Shown here one piece after another: positions 52,964-62,051 of a DNA stretch of 64,000 bases. Within the stretch, counting starts at the first letter, position 1. Each line of letters starts with the position of its first letter. A program made the position numbers and the translations under genes. The notes beneath the pieces are model-generated. The model searched no databases and had not been told where the DNA came from. It worked only from the letters and a program-made list of their open reading frames with translations. The stretch comes from Bacillota bacterium. Its GTDB lineage: Bacteria; Bacillota; UBA4882; UBA8346. Location of the stretch: the NCBI GenBank assembly GCA_023402395.1, contig JAEYGI010000011.1, forward strand, positions 20,413 through 84,412. Reading direction: 5' to 3'.

Positions 52964-54045
52964 TCAAATTCACTTCTTTCGCATTCGCTTAAGTAAATTA
53001 AATATCTTTTTATTCCTTCTTCCACATGGATCCGTGGCTCATATCCAAGGAATTTTCTCGCCTTGCTAATATCAGGGCAGCGCCGGTTCGGATTGTCGGT
53101 CAAATATTCTTTATCCTCATGAGTCTTAAAAAGGATGTCGCCATCATAGTTAAAAAGCTCCTTACCTATTTTCCGATATAGTTCCGCCAGTTGCTTGATA
53201 GTAAGTTCGGGGCTGTCCGAACCGATGTTGAAGACATCAAACTTGCCATGCACGGCGCATTTGATATAACCAACGGTTGCATCAGGGATGTAGTCAAACG
53301 TCCGGGTCGGTTTACCATCCGAATAGATTACAATATCTTCCCGACCCAGAACTGCTTTGGCAAAATCAGCAACCACCCGCTGATCGTTTATCCTCATCCC
53401 CGGACCGTAGTTATTAAACGGACGGACCACCGTAATCGGCATCCCATATTCACGGGCAAAATTATAACAAAGCGTTTCTCCAAAACGCTTCGATTCATCG
53501 TAACAGGCTCTGGGGCCACAAGCATTCACATTGCCCCAATAGCTTTCGGACGTCGGGACCCGATCCGGCGCAGGATCTCCATACGCCTCGCTGCTGGAAT
53601 AAAACAAAAAGCCCTTGAGCGGTTTGTCCTTGTAAAAGTCAAGCAGGCGGCGAAGTCCGGTTACGTCCGCGTCAATGGTTTCAATTGGATGCTTACGATA
53701 ATAAACCGGCGAAGCCAGTGAAGCCATATGAAAGATCAAGTTCGCATCCCTGCCGAAATCAAAATCACAGGTGATTACATCTAGCTTGCGTAGGTCAAAT
53801 AATGGGTTCTCAATGATCCGTTCGATCCATTTCGGCTGTCCGAACATATAGGTATCAATGCCGTATACTTTCCGGATTCCAAGTTTTTGGCCATAAAGCG
53901 CAAAAAAATGAAGTAAAGTGTAGCCCAATGACCCCGCAAAACCTGTTACGAAAATGGTTGAACCCCACAGTTTTTCTTTGTCGCTATCGGACAGGGAACC
54001 ATCGATAAGCTCCATATCTTCTTGGGTGATAACCGGTATATTCAA
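52957..54045 (-). CDS. NAD-dependent sugar epimerase/dehydratase (UDP-glucuronate decarboxylase-like)
   Basis: About 362 residues, extended short-chain dehydrogenase. The NAD loop is IFVTGFAGSLGYTLLHFF (third position of the usual GxxGxxG varies). The active site has FYSSSEAYGD and YDESKRFGE (Tyr-x-x-x-Lys). VRPFNNYGPGMR and RTFDYIPDATVG resemble UDP-xylose synthase and dTDP-glucose dehydratase relatives. The exact reaction is uncertain. TTG at 54045 has AAGGAGG 8 bases upstream; the frame from 54075 is rejected. Confidence 0.82.
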   Translation of the reverse strand: MNIPVITQEDMELIDGSLSDSDKEKLWGSTIFVTGFAGSLGYTLLHFFALYGQKLGIRKVYGIDTYMFGQPKWIERIIENPLFDLRKLDVITCDFDFGRDANLIFHMASLASPVYYRKHPIETIDADVTGLRRLLDFYKDKPLKGFLFYSSSEAYGDPAPDRVPTSESYWGNVNACGPRACYDESKRFGETLCYNFAREYGMPITVVRPFNNYGPGMRINDQRVVADFAKAVLGREDIVIYSDGKPTRTFDYIPDATVGYIKCAVHGKFDVFNIGSDSPELTIKQLAELYRKIGKELFNYDGDILFKTHEDKEYLTDNPNRRCPDISKARKFLGYEPRIHVEEGIKRYLIYLSECERSEFDW

Positions 54046-54067
54046 GCCGTGAACCTCCTTGCGTAAC

Positions 54068-55813
54068 CTATCCAATCAAAAGTTCATCTGTTCCGCGCTT
54101 TTTCAAACCCTCCACCCGTTCCCGGATATCGGCCCGGAACGGTTCATCGTCACTAATTTCGATCGCCCGGTGATAAAATCGCTCCGATCTTTCGGCAATG
54201 CCCGCAGCGGCAAAGATGTCGCCGCACATTGCCAACAGATCCGGATCATCGTCCCAGAATACCGCCGCGATCTCGGCGGTATCAACGGCCAACGCCGTAT
54301 CCCCGATCTTCCAGGCTAGGTACATCTTAAAATACAATCCTTCCCGGTCCAGAATCCGGGCGTCAAGGAGCGCCGCTAATAATTGAATCGCCTCTTCCAA
54401 GGCATCCTCCTCCACACAGGTGGCCAATCGTTGCTTGGTGGCGTCCATTATCTGCATTTCAGGCCCAGCCGGAGGCCGGTGCAATGAATCCAGTATTCTC
54501 CGCAGCTCGGTCGGGGCGCCCTCTTCACTGTCAAGGATCGTCCGCGCGGTTTCCATATCCCCGTTTACCATTTCCCTTAAAAGCCTGGGGCGTTTTAGCA
54601 ACAAAGGCAAGGCATCCGGCGATAAACCCATTGCCGAACGCAAATTGGCCGGCATCATCAAGCCGAATTTTTTTATACAATCAATTCCCCAAAGGTGCTT
54701 ATTTTCGAGGTCGCAAATCCCTGACAATAAGGTGGCACAAAAACCGGTTTTTCCATTTTGATCTATTTCGTCTAATGCACTATAAATGCGCACAGTATAA
54801 AAACTTTGAGCAATCATCCGCTCCGAGTCGGCTAGGCCACGAAGGAGATTTTTAAAAATATCCCCAATTAAGTTAAACGTCATTACTCGGTTTGCATCGG
54901 TTGTCGCGTAGCTGCAAAACAAATCGTTGGAAGTAACCGCTTGAAAAACATTTAACCGATCTGCCAACGGCAAGGAGGTATTTTGGGCAGCGATCAGGAT
55001 ACAATTCTTAAGGAAATTCGCATGGGCATTGGCAAGTATGTTCTTTCCCTTTGGGGTCAGCGCGTGCCATTCTTTAAAAAGTTCAAGGGCTTCTTCATAA
55101 ACATAATCACATCCCTTTACTCGCTCTACGGAGACTTTCGACTGATAGAGGGAGTTTTTATGGATTCGATAGTGATGTAACGCGTGATCGATCGCTACAA
55201 ACGAACGGCATTTCCGCAGAAATCGCAACATGGCAAATGTATCCGCATTATTTATCACACATGACGGTTTGTCAAACGCATAGGCCCGATGTAACAAATA
55301 AAATTCAGTACGAAACAATTTCCCCCACAAAGTGCTTAATGGACCGAACAGTTCGCCAAACTTTTCCGCGAGCGCCGGCATATGGGTTGTTTCCATGGCT
55401 GGCGGGATGCTTGCTTTTTCTTGATCCGGCATCCCATCCAAAAACATCTTGGTTCCGCCAACAATTATATCTACTTCGTGCTTTTTTGCTTTTCTATACA
55501 TCACTTTCAGATAATCGGGGTCCAGATAATCGTCGGAATCCAAATAAGAGAAATACTCTCCTGCGGGAGGGATCCACTGCGCCTCATATTCCGGATGCAA
55601 GATCGTATTTATTTCATTTTCTTGATACTTGATCCGGCGATCTTTAGCGGCGTAGCTTCGGCAAATTTCTCCCGTGCCGTCGGTGGACGCATTATTGACG
55701 AGGATGAACTCCAGATCACCCACGGATTGGCCTAAAATACTCTCAATGCTTTCCCGGATATATTTTTCGGCGTTATAGGCCTGCATATAAAACGTAACCA
55801 ATGGTCTTTTCAC
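54068..55813 (-). CDS. Family 2 glycosyltransferase with helical C-terminal extension
   Basis: About 581 residues. GT2 domain at the N-terminus: LVTFYMQAYNAEKYIRESIE, LVNNASTDGTGEI, and FSYLDSDDYLDPDYL (metal site). The last 300 residues are helical, and the end (LYFKMYLAWKIGDTALAVDT, MCGDIFAAAGIAERSERFYH) looks like TPR repeats. Likely acts in surface glycan assembly, or in glycosylation of a surface protein such as flagellin. The GTG at 55813 follows AGGGTGA; GTG 55822 is an alternative. Confidence 0.87.
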   Translation of the reverse strand: MKRPLVTFYMQAYNAEKYIRESIESILGQSVGDLEFILVNNASTDGTGEICRSYAAKDRRIKYQENEINTILHPEYEAQWIPPAGEYFSYLDSDDYLDPDYLKVMYRKAKKHEVDIIVGGTKMFLDGMPDQEKASIPPAMETTHMPALAEKFGELFGPLSTLWGKLFRTEFYLLHRAYAFDKPSCVINNADTFAMLRFLRKCRSFVAIDHALHHYRIHKNSLYQSKVSVERVKGCDYVYEEALELFKEWHALTPKGKNILANAHANFLKNCILIAAQNTSLPLADRLNVFQAVTSNDLFCSYATTDANRVMTFNLIGDIFKNLLRGLADSERMIAQSFYTVRIYSALDEIDQNGKTGFCATLLSGICDLENKHLWGIDCIKKFGLMMPANLRSAMGLSPDALPLLLKRPRLLREMVNGDMETARTILDSEEGAPTELRRILDSLHRPPAGPEMQIMDATKQRLATCVEEDALEEAIQLLAALLDARILDREGLYFKMYLAWKIGDTALAVDTAEIAAVFWDDDPDLLAMCGDIFAAAGIAERSERFYHRAIEISDDEPFRADIRERVEGLKKRGTDELLIG

Positions 55814-55836
55814 GTTTATCACCCTGATTCAGGAAT

Positions 55837-57816
55837 CTAAAGGTTTGCCCTCAAAATTATTTGGTCATTGTCTTGGCCGCGTCTATTGGCGGTGAGACAA
55901 TGCTGACTTTCATAAACTGCTTTTAAGATGGCCAGCTTATTCCGAACTTCTTCATCCACGCATTGCCGATACGACCACTCCACAAACTCGAACAGATCAT
56001 GGCCATCGTACCCCGCTTCCAAAGCTCGGGCGAAACAGTCCGCCGCTCCTTGATAATCCCTTGCTTTATAGCAGCACAATCCGGCCAGGCAATAAAAGGG
56101 CCCGATCCGGTCCGCTTTGGGCCCGTCCGAATGGATCCAGTCAATATGGAACCTAAACGCGAGATCGTATGCGCCTTGCTTCGAAAGAAGCTCTCCGATG
56201 CGCCGGACGGATCCGTCCGAATTGAACTTTTTTCCAACTTCCAGGAAACGGTTCAATTGATGCGGATCTCCGAGATGAATGAGATCAAACAGCAGTTCCA
56301 AATAAGGGACCAAGTCTTCGGCCGCCAAGGGGCTGGCGGCTTCCGGTTCGAAGAACGCCTTGACGATTCGGTCGAAGGAGGGGTTTACTTCCGGCCTGAG
56401 CGCAGCCATCCAACCCGGGTCGCCGCCGAGGAGCAACGAGAGTACCGCCAACCGTTCCGCTTCATATGCGCCGTCACTTCGGAAATGCCCCACAAAATGC
56501 CGGAACGCCGGATCAAACCTGCCGCTGCACAGCACGACCACTCCGCCGTACTCCTGATGGCCGAAGGTTTCCGCCCAGATGTTTTGATAATAATCAAGCA
56601 CCATCTTCACTTTTAATTCGGACAGCCGCGCCACCAGAAATTCGACATCCGCCTCATCTCCGGCTTTATAAAGTTTGTTTAATAAATAAACGATTTCGGC
56701 CGGACGCTGCCGCCGGAGCAAGGCAATCAGTCCATAAAACGCTTCCCGGTCATATTTATCAAACTGCAAGGCTTTCACATAGTATTCAAGGGCCGTAACG
56801 GAGTCGCCCATCAAATCATACAGTTGAGCGAGTTTCCGGTGAGCCAGGGCGCGATGCCCGGGGAATTCATTGTTCAATTTAAGATCAGTGTAATGTTCAT
56901 TGGCCTCAATGGCTTGCTGAAAAGATTCCAGCGCGCTTCGGTAACGGCCGACGCTCATATAAAAAACCGCTTGCTGCAGTATAATCTCTGGATGGTGCGG
57001 GAACTTTTGCAGCGCCTCGGCGCGCACCTCCTCGATCGCCGCTTCGGAATACGTTCCCAGATGAACCATGCTGCTGATGATAACCACATAAGGCTTATGG
57101 GCCATCATCGTGTTGCCAACATCACGGTCAATCGCTTGACGGGCAAACTCGATCGCCTTGCTATACCGGCCTGATTTCCAATAGCCATCGCATAGATAAT
57201 GGTAGGTCAGATCGCGGACATTCCCCTGCTTTAGCTCTTCCTCCAGCAAGATATTGTTTCGTTCCAGTTTGGAAGCTAGCGATGCTCTGGTGTAACCCGT
57301 ATGGCGGATGACGATGGCCTGCTCCGAATCCACGACCGCCTTGGTTGGTTTCCCTTTTTTATAAATGGCTTCATGAACTTTTCCGATATAACGGATCTCC
57401 CGGCCATTCCGGAAAATCCGGACCGTTGGATTGCAGCCCCGAAGCGTTCCGTCAAGGCCGCCGGTGTTCTCCATCAGGCAGATCACCGATTCAATCATTT
57501 GATTGGCGTGCGCTTGTTCGATAAATGGACGGACATTCGGGATCTTCTCGGCCACGATGTATTCGTCGGCATCCAAAAAGATGATCCAATCGCCTTTGGC
57601 CTGCTTCAAGGCATAATTCCGGGCTGCGGCAAAGTCATTGCCCCACTGATAAAAATACGTCCTGGCGCCCAGCCCCTGAGCGATACTCACCGTGTCATCG
57701 GTGGATCCCGTGTCCACCACGATCATTTCATTGACAATCGGCTTGACGCTTTGCAGGCAACGCGCAAGGTTGTCCGCTTCGTTTTTTGCGATTACGCAGG
57801 CTGAAATCCTTACCAT
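55837..57816 (-). CDS. Family 2 glycosyltransferase fused to TPR repeats
   Basis: About 659 residues. The GT2 part is ISACVIAKNEADNLARCLQS, VVDTGSTDDTVSIAQ, WGNDFAAARNYALKQA and WIIFLDADEYIV. This is the SunS/TPR-GT2 type, often found beside protein-glycosylation and exopolysaccharide genes. From residue ~230 TPR-like helical pairs follow (CDGYWKSGRYSKAIEFARQA, AFYMSVGRYRSALESFQQAI, YYVKALQFDKYDREAFYGLI). It is the first gene of the operon that runs down to 47145. The upstream 200 bp must hold its promoter, but I see no clear boxes. Confidence 0.9.
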   Translation of the reverse strand: MVRISACVIAKNEADNLARCLQSVKPIVNEMIVVDTGSTDDTVSIAQGLGARTYFYQWGNDFAAARNYALKQAKGDWIIFLDADEYIVAEKIPNVRPFIEQAHANQMIESVICLMENTGGLDGTLRGCNPTVRIFRNGREIRYIGKVHEAIYKKGKPTKAVVDSEQAIVIRHTGYTRASLASKLERNNILLEEELKQGNVRDLTYHYLCDGYWKSGRYSKAIEFARQAIDRDVGNTMMAHKPYVVIISSMVHLGTYSEAAIEEVRAEALQKFPHHPEIILQQAVFYMSVGRYRSALESFQQAIEANEHYTDLKLNNEFPGHRALAHRKLAQLYDLMGDSVTALEYYVKALQFDKYDREAFYGLIALLRRQRPAEIVYLLNKLYKAGDEADVEFLVARLSELKVKMVLDYYQNIWAETFGHQEYGGVVVLCSGRFDPAFRHFVGHFRSDGAYEAERLAVLSLLLGGDPGWMAALRPEVNPSFDRIVKAFFEPEAASPLAAEDLVPYLELLFDLIHLGDPHQLNRFLEVGKKFNSDGSVRRIGELLSKQGAYDLAFRFHIDWIHSDGPKADRIGPFYCLAGLCCYKARDYQGAADCFARALEAGYDGHDLFEFVEWSYRQCVDEEVRNKLAILKAVYESQHCLTANRRGQDNDQIILRANL

Positions 57817-58139
57817 ATTCCGCCCTACCCCCAACCATCTATCGGTTTCCCAAAACTACCGCAATTTCGTATTCCCCACTCCGGACATCATCTGAAACAA
57901 GATAAAGGAACGCATTTTTTTAAAATTAAAACGGCGGTTACCGATCCATTGCACAATTATGTCGTTAAAAAGCCATAATAACTTATTTTCAGTGGAGTCT
58001 TCGATTGACAATGTTGGAATTTTATTTGATTGTTAGAATTTTATTTGATTATTCCCCCAAGCATTACTCGGCGGGGAATGGCTGCGGGGTCGCTCCAACC
58101 GGGGCAAGCGCCGGATCAGTTGGAGCAAGCTTTCCTCCA

Positions 58140-58622
58140 GGCGCCCCAAGTGATCGGACCCTGATGCGGTTGATCCGGGGGTTGGCGCAACTGATCCGGG
58201 GGTTCGATCCGTTGATCGCGGGGTTGGATCAAATGGGGGCGGGACCGCTTCAGCTGGAGCAAGAGCCGCTTCAAGTGATCCGGGAACCGGATCAGTTGGA
58301 GCGGCTCTTGCTCCAAGTGGAAATATTAGCGCTTCATTTGAAGGAACTGTTTCTCCAGATGGAAATATTGGAGGATCATTTGAAGGAAGAGCCGCTTCAG
58401 ATGGAAAAAGTATTCCTTCAATTGGAGCGACTGTTGCTCCAGAACGAAAAAGTGTTCCTTCAGTTGAAACGATACTTTTTTCATATGGATGAGGTGTTGC
58501 TTCAGATGATCGGGAAGCGGCGGCCGCACCGGATGATGCGGGGGCCGTCACAACCGAAGCGAGAATTGCTACCGATGGTCAATGTCACGCTCCAAATGAA
58601 CCGGGACCATCTATCAATGAGT
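58140..58622. repeat. 21-bp tandem array 4 (CTTCANNTGGA units)
   Basis: About 23 units in a strict 21-bp register from 58140 to 58622, for example starts at 58245, 58266, 58287 and so on to 58602. Better units contain CTTCANNTGGAA or the dyad CTTCATTTGAAG. The 5' part is GC-rich (GATCCGGGGGTT type), the middle AT-richer. It ends across the stop codon of the histidine kinase. A plus-strand frame from 58005 encodes coiled-coil-like heptads (LQLERLLLQNEKVF) and a minus-strand frame encodes Pro/Ser repeats; I treat both as by-products of the period. Confidence 0.88.
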
Positions 58623-59990
58623 GTCGCCGTGAGCGGCGCCGGCCGCAGCCGGCAAACCAACGATAAAAGTCGCTCCCGAACCGGGCGCGCTGACCGCCTT
58701 GATCGTTCCGCCGTGATTTTCAACGATGCTCTTGGCGATGGAGAGCCCCAGCCCCAATCCCTGTGAACGAGAGGCATCCACCTGGTAGAAGCGGTCGAAT
58801 ATCTTCTGCAGATGCTCAGCGGCGATTCCCTCGCCGGTATCAGCGACCATCAGCCAGAGCTTTGATCCCCCCGGATGAAGACTCACGACGATTTCCCCCC
58901 CGGCGTCCATATGCTGGATCGCGTTGTCGAGCAGGATTTCAATCACTTGGCGTAACTGCGACTCATCACCTTGGCAAACTGCGTCCGCGGCGATTTCAGA
59001 GCGGAGGGCGATGTTTTTGGCGGCCGCCACCGGCTTAAAGGACTCGGCGACCCGGGCCGCGACTTCATTGAGTAAAACCGGCGTTCGATTCCTGGCCGTT
59101 CGCTGCGCGTCGACCCGCGCCAGAAATAACAACGTAGTGACCAGCTGTGTCATTTGTCGCAGTTCCTCGTTGATATTGTCCAGCCATTCCATTTGGTTCT
59201 CAACCGTATCGCGGGGATTGCTCAAGACTACCTCCAGGTTGGTTTGGATCACGGCGAGCGGTGTCCGCAATTGATGAGAAGCGTCGGCTAAAAAGTCCTT
59301 CTGTTGTTGCCAGGCCTTTTGGATCGGGCCCACTGCCCGCTTGGCCATATACAGGCTTCCGAAAGCCGCCAGAATGAGGAAAATAATCCCGATGCCGATC
59401 AACGAGACGACCAATGAACGTTGCAGGCTTTGTTCCCGCTTCAGGTCCAGAAAAACCAATAGCATTCCAGGTTCCCTCAACATCTGGGTCTTGTAATAAA
59501 AGTATTTGGTGCGGTTGAGATTAATAATTCCGCTGTTTTTGGTAGTTTTTAGAATTGGCCGCGTCAACGCTTTGAGATCGGCCCAATCCCAGAAAGACCT
59601 TGATATTTTTGGCAGTCCCGATGGTTGCGGAATGATCTCTCCGCCCGGATTGGTTTTAATGACGAAAGCGGAAGGCATGGGGAATTCGTCGAATTGGGGC
59701 GGGCCAAACGGCCTGAACGGCGGCTTCTCTAAACGACGCTTATTACATGATCGATCAAAATCAAAAAACGGCTTGTTTCGCATATCCGGCGGCCGATCGT
59801 TGTTAAACGGCGGGTTCTCCGGAAACAGACCGGAATTAATCCCTTCGGCCATTCGCTTGGCGAATAGTTCCGCGTTATTGGTCATTTTAATTTCCAATAT
59901 AATATAGGCCCCGGCCGTCAAGGCCATAAACAACGCGGTAATAATGGCGAGATTGGTAAGGATGAACTGGAGCCGCAGTTTACGAAACAC
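58614..59990 (-). CDS. Membrane sensor histidine kinase
   Basis: About 458 residues. Helix 1 LQFILTNLAIITALFMALTA, an external domain of ~140 residues rich in Pro and Phe (PPFNNDRPPDMRNKPFFDFD), helix 2 SLIGIGIIFLILAAFGSLYM, then the H box FLADASHQLRTPLAVIQTNL. N box LRQVIEILLDNAIQH, G1 VADTGEGIAAEHL and G2 GLGLGLSIAKSIVENHGG follow. GTG at 59990 with GGAGGGAG upstream overlaps the regulator gene by 11 bp. It phosphorylates the response regulator encoded just before it. Signal unknown. Confidence 0.92.
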   Translation of the reverse strand: MFRKLRLQFILTNLAIITALFMALTAGAYIILEIKMTNNAELFAKRMAEGINSGLFPENPPFNNDRPPDMRNKPFFDFDRSCNKRRLEKPPFRPFGPPQFDEFPMPSAFVIKTNPGGEIIPQPSGLPKISRSFWDWADLKALTRPILKTTKNSGIINLNRTKYFYYKTQMLREPGMLLVFLDLKREQSLQRSLVVSLIGIGIIFLILAAFGSLYMAKRAVGPIQKAWQQQKDFLADASHQLRTPLAVIQTNLEVVLSNPRDTVENQMEWLDNINEELRQMTQLVTTLLFLARVDAQRTARNRTPVLLNEVAARVAESFKPVAAAKNIALRSEIAADAVCQGDESQLRQVIEILLDNAIQHMDAGGEIVVSLHPGGSKLWLMVADTGEGIAAEHLQKIFDRFYQVDASRSQGLGLGLSIAKSIVENHGGTIKAVSAPGSGATFIVGLPAAAGAAHGDTH

Positions 59991-60654
59991 GGGTTTCTCC
60001 CTCCAAAAAATATCCCACTCCGCGAACGGTTTTAATACAAGAAACGCTGAGCTTTTTCCGGAGATAGTGGATATATAAATCAATATTCCCAAATTGGGTG
60101 TCGGAGTAATAACCCCATACCTTTTCCAAGATCCGTTCCTTGGTGACGACTTGTCCATGGTTCCGCATCAATAGTTCCAAAAGCGATGATTCTTTGACGC
60201 TCAACTGAATCAATTTGCCCTCTTTGGTAACTTCCAGCTTCAACGGATCCAAGGTTAATCCCGCCGCTGTAATGGTATTGTCCGTTAAATGACTACTTTT
60301 CCGGCGGGCCAACGCCCTGAGCCTGGCCAGCAGTTCTTCAACGAAAAATGGTTTAATCAAATAATCGTCAGCGCCCGCGTCCAATCCTTCGATCCGATCC
60401 TGCGGGGTATCCTTGGCCGTCGTAATAATCACCAGCGTATTAAAGCCGTGACCGCGCATTTCTTTAATGAGAGAGATCCCATCGCGCCTCGGCAGCATCC
60501 GGTCGAGAATAATCAAGTCATAACCGCCGGTCTCCGCCATCTCGAGTCCGGTTTCGCCGTCCATCGCGACATCGACAATATAGCCGCTCTGCCGCAATCG
60601 ATGCGAGAGCGCTTTCACCAGTCTCATTTCATCCTCAATCAACAACAATTTCAC
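59980..60654 (-). CDS. OmpR-family response regulator
   Basis: About 224 residues. Receiver domain: KLLLIEDEMRLVKALSHRL, phospho-acceptor Asp in DLIILDRMLPRRDG, and Lys in DDYLIKPF. The winged helix ends with KTVRGVGYFL. It starts at GTG 60654 with AGGAGG 10 bases upstream. Partner of the histidine kinase downstream. It is paralogous to the divergent regulator at 60888, with most receiver and DNA-binding motifs shared. Confidence 0.93.
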   Translation of the reverse strand: MKLLLIEDEMRLVKALSHRLRQSGYIVDVAMDGETGLEMAETGGYDLIILDRMLPRRDGISLIKEMRGHGFNTLVIITTAKDTPQDRIEGLDAGADDYLIKPFFVEELLARLRALARRKSSHLTDNTITAAGLTLDPLKLEVTKEGKLIQLSVKESSLLELLMRNHGQVVTKERILEKVWGYYSDTQFGNIDLYIHYLRKKLSVSCIKTVRGVGYFLEGETRVS

Positions 60655-60787
60655 GGCTTCCGCGCCTCCTAACGCAAAATATAGTGATGCCATTCAGCGG
60701 TTTCATTTCTCTATATATTAATGTAACGGATGTTTCTTTGAATTGCTTTAGATTCTCGATCCAATTTTAAGGATTTTAAAAGGAAAA

Positions 60788-60816
60788 TTCAAATGAAATT
60801 CTAATAATCTTCTGCG
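60788..60816. promoter_or_regulatory. Three 11-bp-phased TTCTAAT-like boxes
   Basis: TTCAAAT at 60788, TTCTAAT at 60799 and TTCTGCG at 60810 form direct repeats at an exact 11-bp step, the usual arrangement for OmpR/PhoB-type regulators. The AAATTCTAATAAT core (60796-60808) is repeated identically before both flagellin genes (61843 and 63459). The site lies between the two divergent response-regulator genes. Confidence 0.55.
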
Positions 60817-60887
60817 AGAATTATATAAATATATTGGTTCAGGGAAGGGCAATTCCTCACAAGGATGTGACCATAAAGAGGTTTGAA

Positions 60888-61574
60888 ATGAAGTTGCTCC
60901 TAGTGGAGGACGAAATCAAACTCGTCGAATCCTTATCGCATTTACTGAAAAAAAACGGCTATGTGGTGGATGTCGCCCCGGACGGCGAGACCGGCATCGA
61001 AATGGCTTGCATGGGCATTTATGACATTATTATCCTCGATCGGATGCTGCCGCGGCAAGATGGTATGTCTGTGTTGCGTGAGTTCCGGAGCCTGGGGCAT
61101 GATACGCCGGTTATTTTTCTTTCGGCGAAAGACTCGCCCGAGGATCGCGCCGAAGGGTTGAACGCCGGAGCCGACGATTATCTGACCAAACCGTTTTACA
61201 CCGTGGAGCTGCTGGCCAGACTGCAGGCATTGGCCCGCCGCACCAACAAGCCTTTGGTCCAGAACGTCCTGGTCGCCGACGATCTCGTCTTTGATCCGTC
61301 CCGCGGCGAAGTAACCAAGGATGATGAAGTGATCCAACTGACGCTGAAGGAATCCCAACTCTTAGAATTGTTGATTCGCAATCACAACCAAGTCGTCACC
61401 AAAGAGCGGATTATCCAGAAAGTCTGGGGATTCAACTCCGAGGCAGATTTTACAACGGTTAACCTTTATATCCATTATTTGCGGAAAAAATTGCGGATCG
61501 ACAACTTAAAGACCGTCCGGGGAATTGGCTATTGTTTGGTGGGAGCCAAAAATAACACCCGAAGCGTCAACTAA
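60888..61574 (+). CDS. OmpR-family response regulator, orphan paralogue
   Basis: 228 residues. Receiver domain KLLLVEDEIKLVESLSHLL, Asp in DIIILDRMLPRQDG, Lys in DDYLTKPF; winged helix with KTVRGIGYCLVG. ATG at 60888 has AAGAGG 6 bases upstream. It has no kinase gene of its own and may be served by the adjacent kinase, together with its divergent paralogue. It is followed by a terminator and then the flagellin genes. Confidence 0.92.
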   Translation: MKLLLVEDEIKLVESLSHLLKKNGYVVDVAPDGETGIEMACMGIYDIIILDRMLPRQDGMSVLREFRSLGHDTPVIFLSAKDSPEDRAEGLNAGADDYLTKPFYTVELLARLQALARRTNKPLVQNVLVADDLVFDPSRGEVTKDDEVIQLTLKESQLLELLIRNHNQVVTKERIIQKVWGFNSEADFTTVNLYIHYLRKKLRIDNLKTVRGIGYCLVGAKNNTRSVN

Positions 61575-61669
61575 CAGTTCATCTCCGGACTGGCCCCTTT
61601 TAATCATCAATTTTATAACTCACCAAAATTGGGGCGGAATGAATACAATAATTAATATAATTAACTAAG

Positions 61670-61698
61670 AACGTCGTTGTTTCTCAAACGGCGTTTTT
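61670..61698 (+). terminator. Terminator of the orphan response regulator gene
   Basis: AACGTCGTT / AACGGCGTT stem (one G-T pair) with an 8-base loop and a TTT run, 95 bp after the stop. Confidence 0.65.
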
Positions 61699-61835
61699 GA
61701 TTTGGAGTGTTCTGGAATCGCCCATCATAATAGTCCATTAGTTTTGTAGACTCTCCAAGATTATACAGATTTAATACAATTAAGTAAATTTGTTGTTGTT
61801 TCTTAAATAGCGCTTTTTATATATTTATTGTTTCG

Positions 61836-61873
61836 TTCAATAAAATTCTAATAATTGCGATCGATTATCTAAT
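61836..61873 (+). promoter_or_regulatory. Sigma-D-like promoter of flagellin 1 with TTCTAAT boxes
   Basis: TAAA at 61841, 15 bases, then ATCGATTA at 61860, close to the motility sigma consensus TAAA-N15-GCCGATAA. TTCAAT (61836), TTCTAAT (61846) and ATCTAAT (61867) overlap it at steps of 10 and 21 bp. The region between 61699 and this site is AT-rich and otherwise empty. Confidence 0.6.
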
Positions 61874-61954
61874 CAAATTGCAGTAAGGAGGTGTGTTGCC
61901 CCCGGTAACGGGCCGCGAGGGTTGCCCGTGTTCGGTGTTTACGTCAATGCTTTG

Positions 61955-62051
61955 GAGAAATCCGGCGATTCAAAGGATTCAAAACTCTCGAAAGTTCCCG
62001 GCCGGATGAGTCACGGAGGCTCACAACCAAAAATCAAGGAGGAATTTTACA
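61955..62051 (+). promoter_or_regulatory. Conserved flagellin mRNA leader, copy 1
   Basis: Shares the ordered elements CCGGCGATT, CAAAGGATTCAAAACTC, GGCCGGATGA, TCACGGAGGCT and AAAATCAAGGAGG with the leader of the second flagellin gene. It contains two GGA motifs, one in a short CCG...CGG hairpin and one in the ribosome binding site, which would suit CsrA control as known for Bacillus hag. CsrA binding is inference. Confidence 0.6.

Noticed and set aside
58005..58766. Long plus-strand frame with leucine-rich heptads as a coiled-coil gene
   Set aside because: The heptads follow from the 21-bp DNA period; other frames are also open, and the frame runs antisense into the kinase gene. Kept only as a hypothesis under array 4.
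61955..62051. c-di-GMP (GEMM) riboswitch before flagellin
   Set aside because: The leader has CAAAGGAT and GGCCGG words, but lacks the conserved GGGACGCAAAGC core and receptor.
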